The position numbers and the translations under genes are program-made. The notes below the pieces were generated by a model. It was given only the letters and a program-made list of their open reading frames with translations, had not been told where the DNA came from and did not search any database. From the NCBI GenBank assembly GCA_944332395.1, contig CALVJV010000045.1:1-38438 (forward strand): a stretch of DNA of 38,438 nt, in the 5' to 3' direction. Origin of the DNA: an uncultured Clostridia bacterium (GTDB lineage: Bacteria; Bacillota; Clostridia; Christensenellales; UBA1242). Shown in pieces: positions 33,182-38,438 of the stretch (position 1 is its first letter; each line of letters opens with the position of its first letter).

Positions 33182-33688
33182 CTATGCCAATAATGTTATA
33201 CCTAATGTTACATAAAACAAATATAGCAGCCATAAAGTATATGTTGAATACATTATTCCAGCAGCCAAATTGTTTGCCCAAAACCTAACTAATGTGATTA
33301 TTGCTAGTATTATTGATATTCCCAACCATACGCTTGAAAAGATAAGTAATCCAAGTCTAAAGAAAAATAGTGGAAAAAAGAAATAAAAGGCAAGTTGTGA
33401 ATAAAAACAAATTAGGTCTATATTTTTGTTGTACTTTTTTCTGTTTGGTTCTTTATATACTAGGTATATAGAGATTCCAAGCATTAAATACATTATCATT
33501 CTTGTTACAAAATAACAAATAGGAAGGGCACTTATTGGCGGTCTTTCCCAATTTAAATAATCTTGCATTCTTCCTCCACCCACAGAGGCTAAAAATCCAA
33601 GCAGTGTTGTTCCAAGTATAAAAACTGTTATTGCAAACCAAATGTTGTTTAATGGATTATAATTTAGTTGTGTTTTATTTTTTTTCAT
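33182..33688 (-). CDS. tspO: TspO/MBR family membrane protein
   Basis: Five-TM tryptophan-rich sensory protein/benzodiazepine-receptor homologue; relatives bind porphyrins and tryptophan-rich ligands. 168 aa. The family pattern is visible: WERPPISALPICYFVTRMIMYLMLGISIYLVYK in the first half and AAGIMYSTYTLWLLYLFYVTLG at the end. The start at 33688 is chosen because aaggggtaagg lies just upstream; a longer frame to 33739 has no SD. It is 50 bases after gpsA on the same strand, so probably cotranscribed. Function here is unknown. Confidence 0.88.
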   Translation of the reverse strand: MKKNKTQLNYNPLNNIWFAITVFILGTTLLGFLASVGGGRMQDYLNWERPPISALPICYFVTRMIMYLMLGISIYLVYKEPNRKKYNKNIDLICFYSQLAFYFFFPLFFFRLGLLIFSSVWLGISIILAIITLVRFWANNLAAGIMYSTYTLWLLYLFYVTLGITLLA

Positions 33689-33738
33689 AACCTTACCCCT
33701 TTGTTTTTGATTCTTTACAAAAAAGCAAGGTTTATACA

Positions 33739-34755
33739 TTAATTATGAAATTCTTTTAAATTATTAGGCATTAAAAGTTTGTTTAACACTTTTTGAGGGT
33801 CTTCACCTTTGTGAATAATATCATGGACGGCTTGAGTTATTGGCATTTTTAATTTATGTCGTTTAGCCATTTTTAACAGGGCAACTGAGGTACTTGCACC
33901 TTCTGCAAGTTTTGTAAAGTTTTGATGTTGCATAAACATCTCTCCAAATTTTCTATTGTGCGAATGTTCGGAAAATAAAGTTGCTTCATAATCGCCTAGA
34001 TGGCATAAACCAAAAGCAGATATTAATTTGCCGCCTTCTGCTTTTATTAAGCGTCCTACCTCGTAGGCGCCTCTGGCCATTAACGGACCTTTTAGTACTT
34101 TTTGGTTAGTTCCATCTAGCATTCCAGCGGCAATGCCCATTACATTTTTTGCAGCCGCTCCGATCTCTGTGCCTATTATATCTTGACCCTGGTAAAATTT
34201 TATTAATGTTGAATGAAATTTGTTTATTAATTCTGCCGATAATTCCGGATTGTAAGAATCTATGACCATTAAGCTTGGGACACCTTTTGTAAATTCCTGT
34301 ATATGTCCGGGGCCAACCCAAACGGCAATATTCTTTTTCTTTACTTTAAATTCTTGCATTACTTGACTTAATCTTTTTCCGGTGCTTTCTTCTATGCCTT
34401 TCATATTTAAACAAAATATTTTGTTTTTATATGATGGAACCTTTGATACTGACTGCATCAAATTTCGTACCTGTTGAGCCCCAATTGCTATTACAATAAT
34501 TTTGCTTTTTTCAATTGCATCACTTAAATTGTGTGTTAATTCTATTGATTCGGGAAATGTAACATACTCATTTTTTCTTGTCTCAAAAAGAGAATTTACC
34601 ATATTATCTTTTTCTCGACCCCATACTGTTACTTTGTATCCCATGGAATTTAAATACCATGCAATGAAAGACCCCCATCTGCCACAACCTAATATGGTTA
34701 TGTTTTCTTTTGACTGAGGTTTTTCTTGTGGAATTCTACTATCAAATTTTTTCAT
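33739..34755 (-). CDS. gpsA: Glycerol-3-phosphate dehydrogenase [NAD(P)+]
   Basis: Makes sn-glycerol-3-phosphate from dihydroxyacetone phosphate, the backbone for phospholipids. 338 aa, family length. NAD-binding loop ITILGCGRWGSFIAWYL (about 19-35), GPGHIQEFTKGVPSLMV in the middle, and EIGAAAKNVMGIAAGMLDG with the catalytic lysine in the C-terminal helical domain. SD gggaga precedes the ATG. Divergent from the kinase-like gene, with tspO downstream. Confidence 0.94.
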   Translation of the reverse strand: MKKFDSRIPQEKPQSKENITILGCGRWGSFIAWYLNSMGYKVTVWGREKDNMVNSLFETRKNEYVTFPESIELTHNLSDAIEKSKIIVIAIGAQQVRNLMQSVSKVPSYKNKIFCLNMKGIEESTGKRLSQVMQEFKVKKKNIAVWVGPGHIQEFTKGVPSLMVIDSYNPELSAELINKFHSTLIKFYQGQDIIGTEIGAAAKNVMGIAAGMLDGTNQKVLKGPLMARGAYEVGRLIKAEGGKLISAFGLCHLGDYEATLFSEHSHNRKFGEMFMQHQNFTKLAEGASTSVALLKMAKRHKLKMPITQAVHDIIHKGEDPQKVLNKLLMPNNLKEFHN

Positions 34756-34787
34756 TTTGTTCTCCCAATTTATTAATTTATCAGTAA

Positions 34788-34816
34788 ATTATATCGTACA
34801 TTATTTTGAGTATAAA
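34788..34816 (-). promoter_or_regulatory. Sigma-A promoter of gpsA-tspO
   Basis: On the minus strand: TTTATA (34816-34811), a 17-base spacer and TATAAT (34793-34788), leader about 27 bases to the gpsA SD. The -10 is perfect, the -35 matches 4 of 6. Confidence 0.6.
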
Positions 34817-34832
34817 CCGATATTATTTTTTT

Positions 34833-34860
34833 AGCAAATGTTTTAATCTAATCATTTGCT
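34833..34860. promoter_or_regulatory. Palindrome between divergent gpsA and kinase promoters
   Basis: AGCAAATG (34833-34840) and CATTTGCT (34853-34860) are perfect 8-base inverted arms, 12 bases apart. The right arm overlaps the -35 box of the kinase-like gene and the left arm lies about 17 bases upstream of the gpsA -35. It looks like an operator for a dimeric regulator. T-runs flank it, but no upstream transcript on the plus strand needs terminating. Confidence 0.5.
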
Positions 34861-34884
34861 TTTTTTAATAGCGTTTGTTATTAT
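34856..34884 (+). promoter_or_regulatory. Sigma-A promoter of the diacylglycerol kinase-like gene
   Basis: TTGCTT (34856-34861), a 17-base spacer and TATTAT (34879-34884) preceded by TGT (extended -10). SD agagg and ATG follow at 34901. Confidence 0.68.
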
Positions 34885-34900
34885 ATTAAAGAGGTTTTAT

Positions 34901-35809
34901 ATGAATGTTTTAATTGTATCTAATCCGCATTCAGGTAAAGGAAAGAGTGGGATTTTTGCCAAAAACTTAAAAGATGAAATAATAAGAAGAAATCATAATG
35001 CGGAAATATTTGTTAGTCAAACAATTCAGAGTTTATATCAATATTTTGGGTCCATTAGAATTGAAGACCCAAACAAATTTGATGCATGCATTTTTTTGGG
35101 TGGAGATGGGACATTTGGTATAGCAGTTGACGCTATGTTAAAAAATAAATTAAATTTTCCAGTAGCTATTTTCCCTCTTGGGACGGTAAATGATTTTGCT
35201 AGGCATTTAAAAATGAAAAACAATGTAAAAACTTGTGTTGATGTTGTTTTATCAGAAAAAATAAAGCTTTGTGATGTTGCTTTGGTTAATAATGATTATG
35301 TTGTGAATGTGGCCTGCGGTGGATATTTTACTCATGGTGCTAATACTTATTCTAGAACCGCAAAAAAATTATTTGGTAGATTAGCTTATTATGGCAAAGG
35401 TATTTTCAATATTTTTCATTTAGTTCCTCAAAAATTGAGATTTACAGTTGATGATATTAGTTTTGAGGCAGAAACTATAATGTATCTTATTTTAAATTCT
35501 CCAAGTGCTGGTGGCTTTAAAAAAATTGGAGCTCAAGCCTGTATTGATGATGGTTTTTTTGATTTGTGCGTTATTAAAAAAAGCAACATTTCCAAATTAG
35601 TAGGAACGGCCTCTAGGATTCTTCGAGGAAAACATCTTGATGATAAAAATATTTTATATTTAAAAGGCAAACATTTTAAAGTTGAGGTTGTGGGAGATAA
35701 ACCCAATCCTAAGTTTGTAAAAAGTGATATGGATGGAAATGTCGGTCCAGTTTTGCCTCTCGAAATTAATGTTTTAAAACAAAAATTAAAAATTTTTTAT
35801 AGGGATTAA
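34901..35809 (+). CDS. Diacylglycerol kinase / YegS-like lipid kinase
   Basis: Cytosolic, membrane-associated lipid kinase of the DAGK catalytic family (DgkB/YegS/sphingosine kinase group). 302 aa. N-terminal NPHSGKGKSG binds phosphate, LGGDGTFGIAVDAML is the signature GGDGT, and PLGTVNDFARHL is the second conserved stretch. The C-terminal beta domain carries DDGFFDLCVIKK. ATG at 34901 chosen from AGAGG upstream; the open frame starts earlier at 34856 without SD. The substrate (diacylglycerol, recycled to phosphatidate, or another lipid) cannot be decided here. Confidence 0.92.
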   Translation: MNVLIVSNPHSGKGKSGIFAKNLKDEIIRRNHNAEIFVSQTIQSLYQYFGSIRIEDPNKFDACIFLGGDGTFGIAVDAMLKNKLNFPVAIFPLGTVNDFARHLKMKNNVKTCVDVVLSEKIKLCDVALVNNDYVVNVACGGYFTHGANTYSRTAKKLFGRLAYYGKGIFNIFHLVPQKLRFTVDDISFEAETIMYLILNSPSAGGFKKIGAQACIDDGFFDLCVIKKSNISKLVGTASRILRGKHLDDKNILYLKGKHFKVEVVGDKPNPKFVKSDMDGNVGPVLPLEINVLKQKLKIFYRD

Positions 35810-35813
35810 AAGT

Positions 35814-37400
35814 ATGATTACAATTTCTAATTTGAGATTACAATTTGGTGGTAGAGTTCTTTTTGAAGATGTCAATTTAAAATTTGTTAAAGGTAATTGC
35901 TATGGAATTATCGGTGCAAATGGTGCAGGTAAAAGTACATTTTTAAAAATATTATCTGGAGAAATCCAGCCTAGTTCTGGTGAGGTTGTCATTGAGAAAG
36001 GCAAAAGAATGAGCGTATTGGCTCAGAATCAGAACGAATACAATGAAAAAACAGTTATTGAGACTGTTATGTTGGGACACTCTAGGCTTATGGAAATAAA
36101 AAAAGAAATGAGTGAATTGGAGCAAAAAACTGAGTTTTCTGATTCAGATGGAATTTAGGTGGGCGAACTTTGGGCTGAGTACGCGGAGTTAGGCGGATAT
36201 GAAGCCGAAAGTGAAGCAGAAAACTTATTAAATAGTTTGGGTATTGATTCTTCTCTTTTTTATTGTTTGATGAAAGATGTTGAACCAAAACAAAAAGTGA
36301 AAATCCTATTAGCGAAAGCGTTATTTAAAAATCCAGATATTCTGATTTTAGATGAGCCCACTAATAACCTTGATGCACAATCGGTAAACTGGTTAGAAAA
36401 TTATTTACTTGACTTTGAAAATTGTGTAATTGTTGTTTCTCATAATAGACATTTTTTAAATAAAGTTTGTACACATATTTGTGATGTTGATTTTGGGAAA
36501 ATTAATATGTTTGTTGGTAATTATGACTTTTGGTATGAATCTAGTCAGCTTTTAGCAAAGCAAGCAAAAGAACAAAACAAAAAAAGTGAACAAAGGGCTA
36601 AAGAACTTCAAGAATTTATTGCCAGATTTGCTGCCAATGCTTCAAAATCCAGACAAGCAACTAGCAGAAAAAAAGAACTTGAAAAACTGACATTTGTGGA
36701 TATAAAACCGTCTAGTAGAAAATATCCTTATATTGATTTTAAACCCGATAGAGATGTTGGAAATGAGATTCTTTGTGTTGAAAATTTAACAAAAAAAGGC
36801 TATTTTGAGAACGTTTCATTTGTTGTTCAAAAGGATAATAAGATTGCGTTTTTATCGGATAATAGCAAGAAAATAACAATGTTATTTGACATTTTGATGG
36901 GAGAGCAAAAACAGGATTCTGGATCATTTAAATGGGGAATAACTACTAAAGTTGGTTATATGCCTGAGAATAACGAAAAATATTTTAAGGATTGTGATTT
37001 GTCTCTTGTGGATTGGATTGGACAATTTTCTAAAGAAAAAGATCAAACTTATTTGCGTAGTTGGTTGGGTAGAATGTTGTTTAGTGGCGAAGAAGGACTG
37101 AAAAAAGCTAAAGTCATTTCTGGTGGAGAACGAGTCCGATGTATGTTGTCAAAAATGATGCTTGCCGGTAGTAATGTGTTGCTTTTTGACGAACCGACTA
37201 ACCATTTAGACCTTGAAAGTATTACGGCTTTAAATAAAGCTTTAATTAATTTTAAAAATCCTATACTTTTTCATACTCATGACCATGAGTTGCTATCAAC
37301 TGTGGCCAATAGAATTGTTTTTATTGGGAAATCTAAGGATTTTGATGGCGAAATTGGGTATGATGATTATCTTGCTCAGACCTTTAAAAAAAACTATTAA
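35814..37400 (+). pseudogene. ABC-F family ATPase (YkpA/YbiT-like) interrupted by an in-frame TAG
   Basis: ABC-F proteins are cytosolic two-ATPase-domain factors acting on the ribosome. Codon 115 is TAG (36156-36158); the same frame then continues for 413 codons with clear homology, total about 528 aa, family length. NBD1: Walker A GANGAGKST (34-42), a degenerate signature VEPKQ, Walker B ILILDEPTNNLD. NBD2: Walker A is degraded (SDNSKKITM), signature ISGGERVR and Walker B LLFDEPTNHLD are intact. A GTG directly follows the TAG, so reinitiation is possible. SD aggga lies before the ATG. Options: recent nonsense mutation, base error, or readthrough. The absence of other damage points to a recent event. 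Confidence 0.85.
36156..36158 (+). other. In-frame TAG inside the ABC-F gene
   Basis: Single stop codon within otherwise continuous homology (DSDGI | VGELWAEYAELGG). The flanking residues align with ABC-F proteins, where one ordinary residue (often basic) occupies the site. The codon is followed immediately by GTG. Confidence 0.9.
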
Positions 37401-37430
37401 CATAAATTTATAAAAATTTTATAAAAATTG

Positions 37431-37459
37431 TTGACACTTTATAGGTTTTATTATATCAT
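37431..37459 (+). promoter_or_regulatory. Promoter of the tRNA cluster
   Basis: TTGACA (37431-37436), a 17-base spacer and TATCAT (37454-37459). Predicted start near 37466, about 10 bases before tRNA-Pro. Confidence 0.78.
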
Positions 37460-37475
37460 TTTAAAGTCAGCACTT

Positions 37476-37551
37476 CGGGGTGTAGCGCAGTTGGTAGCGC
37501 GCGCGGCTTGGGACCGTGAGGTCGGGAGTTCAAGTCTCTCCACTCCGACCA
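37476..37551 (+). tRNA. tRNA-Pro (anticodon TGG)
   Basis: Acceptor CGGGGTG/CACTCCG, discriminator A, encoded CCA. Loop CTTGGGA gives TGG, reading CCA. The anticodon stem CGCGG/CCGTG contains one G-U pair. 76 bases, first of six clustered tRNAs. Confidence 0.96.
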
Positions 37552-37569
37552 CCGCATGGTGAGTGTTGG

Positions 37570-37646
37570 GGGCCTTTAGCTCAGTTGGTTAGAGCGACCG
37601 GCTCATAACCGGTTGGTCCGCGGTTCAAGTCCGTGAAGGCCCACCA
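37570..37646 (+). tRNA. tRNA with CAT anticodon (Ile2 or elongator Met)
   Basis: Acceptor GGGCCTT/AAGGCCC, discriminator A, encoded CCA. Loop CTCATAA, stem ACCGG/CCGGT. The G1-C72 pair and lack of the three G-C pairs at the stem base exclude initiator tRNA. C4-G69 and C5-G68 fit the identity set used by TilS for tRNA-Ile2 (lysidine), so Ile2 is possible; elongator Met is the alternative. 77 bases. Confidence 0.93.
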
Positions 37647-37667
37647 TTTATTTTTCCGCAGGCATGT

Positions 37668-37744
37668 GGCTCGGTAGTTCAGTTGGTTAGAACGCCAGCC
37701 TGTCACGCTGGAGGTCGAGGGTTCGAGCCCCTTCCGAGTCGCCA
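37668..37744 (+). tRNA. tRNA-Asp (anticodon GTC)
   Basis: Acceptor GGCTCGG/CCGAGTC (G2-U71), discriminator G, encoded CCA. Loop CTGTCAC gives GTC; stem CCAGC/GCTGG. 77 bases. Confidence 0.97.
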
Positions 37745-37749
37745 CTCCT

Positions 37750-37825
37750 GCCTTGGTAGCTCAGTCGGTAGAGCGGAGGACTGAAAATCCTTGTGTCGGT
37801 GGTTCGATTCCGCCCCAAGGCACCA
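37750..37825 (+). tRNA. tRNA-Phe (anticodon GAA)
   Basis: Acceptor GCCTTGG/CCAAGGC, discriminator A, encoded CCA. Loop CTGAAAA gives GAA; stem GAGGA/TCCTT. Only 5 bases separate it from tRNA-Asp. 76 bases. Confidence 0.97.
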
Positions 37826-37872
37826 CTTTTGTGGATTAATTTTTTTTATTTTACGCACTTTTTATCTTTGTT

Positions 37873-37948
37873 GCTGGCGTAGCTCAACTGGCAGAGCAGC
37901 CGATTTGTAATCGGCAGGTTGATGGTTCGATTCCGTTCGCCAGCTCCA
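37873..37948 (+). tRNA. tRNA-Thr (anticodon TGT)
   Basis: Acceptor GCTGGCG/CGCCAGC, discriminator T, encoded CCA. Loop TTTGTAA gives TGT. Together with the solo CGT gene at 33066 it covers Thr ACA/ACG codons. 76 bases. Confidence 0.97.
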
Positions 37949-37952
37949 TCTT

Positions 37953-38037
37953 GGGAGAGTTCCAGAGTGGCCAAATGGAACGGACTGTAAATCCGTCGGC
38001 TCTGCCTTCAGTGGTTCGAATCCACTCTCTCCCACCA
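37953..38037 (+). tRNA. tRNA-Tyr (anticodon GTA)
   Basis: Acceptor GGGAGAG/CTCTCCC, discriminator A, encoded CCA. Loop CTGTAAA gives GTA; stem ACGGA/TCCGT. 85 bases with the long variable arm of a class II tRNA. Last gene of the cluster. Confidence 0.97.
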
Positions 38038-38043
38038 AATTTT

Positions 38044-38080
38044 ATGCTAAACTATTTTGTTTGGCATTTTTTTTATTTTT
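38044..38080 (+). terminator. Intrinsic terminator of the tRNA cluster
   Basis: ATGCTAAAC (38044-38052) pairs with GTTTGGCAT (38059-38067) with one T-G pair and a 6-base loop, then a long T-rich run. Confidence 0.88.
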
Positions 38081-38112
38081 AACAAAATTTTATTTTTAAT
38101 TTTTGCTTTTTT

Positions 38113-38121
38113 TGATATAAT
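38113..38121 (+). promoter_or_regulatory. Extended -10 promoter of the phosphoketolase gene
   Basis: TGATATAAT, a TGn motif directly followed by a perfect TATAAT (38116-38121). No good -35 at 17 bases. The leader is about 13 bases and holds aggag before the ATG. Confidence 0.55.
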
Positions 38122-38140
38122 CTCATTAGGAGTGTTTTCT

Positions 38141-38438
38141 ATGAGCAAAAATTTTTTTATTTCTGATAACTATTTAGAAAAAGTAGACAAGTGGTGGAGA
38201 GCTGCAAACTATATTTCACTTGCTCAACTTTATTTAAAAGATAACCCTTTACTTCGTGAACCGTTAAAAGAGGAACATTTGAAAAAGAAATTTGTTGGAC
38301 ATTGGGGAACTGTTCCTGGACAAAACTTTATTTATGCACATTGTAATAGAGTCATTTGCAAGTTCAATTTAGATATGATACTTTTATCAGGGCCTGGACA
38401 TGGCGGTAATTTTTTTACTTCAAACTCTTATTTGGAAG
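38141..38438 (+). CDS. xfp: Phosphoketolase, 5' part (runs off the window)
   Basis: Thiamine-diphosphate enzyme splitting xylulose-5-phosphate (and often fructose-6-phosphate) into acetyl phosphate and a shorter sugar phosphate. The first 99 codons are visible. [24 protein letters not shown], then [21 protein letters not shown] and [12 protein letters not shown], are hallmark phosphoketolase sequence. SD aggag is about 10 bases before the ATG. It implies sugar fermentation by the phosphoketolase route. The rest lies beyond the window, so intactness is unknown. Confidence 0.95.
   Translation, partial: MSKNFFISDNYLEKVDKWWRAANYISLAQLYLKDNPLLREPLKEEHLKKKFVGHWGTVPGQNFIYAHCNRVICKFNLDMILLSGPGHGGNFFTSNSYLE

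Noticed and set aside
34833..34867. Palindrome with T-run as an intrinsic terminator
   Set aside because: No plus-strand gene lies upstream (gpsA diverges), the loop is 12 bases, and the arm overlaps a -35 box.
36156..36158. TAG reassigned as a sense codon (for example pyrrolysine)
   Set aside because: truB (12900-12902), efp (14378-14380) and xseB (22504-22506) end in TAG at the expected protein ends, so TAG is a normal stop here.
1..38438. Prophage, insertion sequences, integrases, CRISPR arrays or defence islands
   Set aside because: No transposase, integrase or phage protein, no direct repeat array, and gene order follows conserved chromosomal clusters throughout.

Overview
The window is a gene-dense, visibly AT-rich stretch of a low-GC, endospore-forming Firmicute (Clostridia-like). 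The evidence is a complete spoIIIA operon, spoIVB, spoIIM, gerW/ytfJ and dacF, Gram-positive housekeeping clusters, strong Shine-Dalgarno (SD) sites and sigma-A-type promoters. I see no phage, IS element or CRISPR array. It reads as core chromosome, but several conserved clusters lack members that are normally there. The species cannot be named from sequence alone.

Layout. (1) 1-6180: rpsB (3' part), tsf, a 139-aa orphan gene with its own promoter and terminator where pyrH usually sits, frr, a 65-aa PASTA-like protein, cdsA, rseP, and a 509-aa protein that is only the N-terminal, OB and exonuclease part of PolC. (2) 6188-13748: rimP-nusA-ylxR-ylxQ-infB-rbfA-nrnA-truB, then an endonuclease IV-like TIM-barrel gene. 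(3) 13758-19252: efp and spoIIIAA-AH. (4) 19259-24193: an Asp23 family gene, a membrane protein with three internal repeats, nusB, xseA, xseB, recN. (5) 24198-33038: spoIVB, spoIIM, dacF, an M50 protease, scpA-scpB, ytfI-like, ytfJ, a second D-Ala-D-Ala carboxypeptidase, rluB, plsC. (6) 33028-38438: a solo tRNA-Thr, a tspO-gpsA pair on the minus strand, a diacylglycerol kinase-like gene, an ABC-F gene split by an in-frame TAG, a six-gene tRNA cluster, and the start of a phosphoketolase gene.

How it fits together. The first half is mainly translation, transcription and RNA maturation. The middle carries the mother-cell/forespore channel (SpoIIIAA-AH), the SpoIVB signalling protease, SpoIIM for engulfment, and forespore proteins. 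Candidate sigma-E and sigma-F/G promoters precede the spoIIIA, spoIVB, spoIIM and dacF genes. The gpsA, plsC, cdsA and kinase-like genes serve phospholipid synthesis.

Most notable: the PolC-derived exonuclease keeps every catalytic residue, has lost the PHP and polymerase parts, and carries QLSLF, a consensus sliding-clamp-binding pentapeptide, in the linker where PHP should be. It looks like a clamp-tethered proofreading exonuclease acting in trans. Other points are the Asp23 neighbour with a triple repeat, predicted leaderless spoIVB and spoIIM transcripts, a palindrome over the divergent gpsA/kinase promoters, a KTG-to-KIG change in one carboxypeptidase, and the absence of pyrH, uppS, dxr, dxs, ispA and spo0A from their usual positions.
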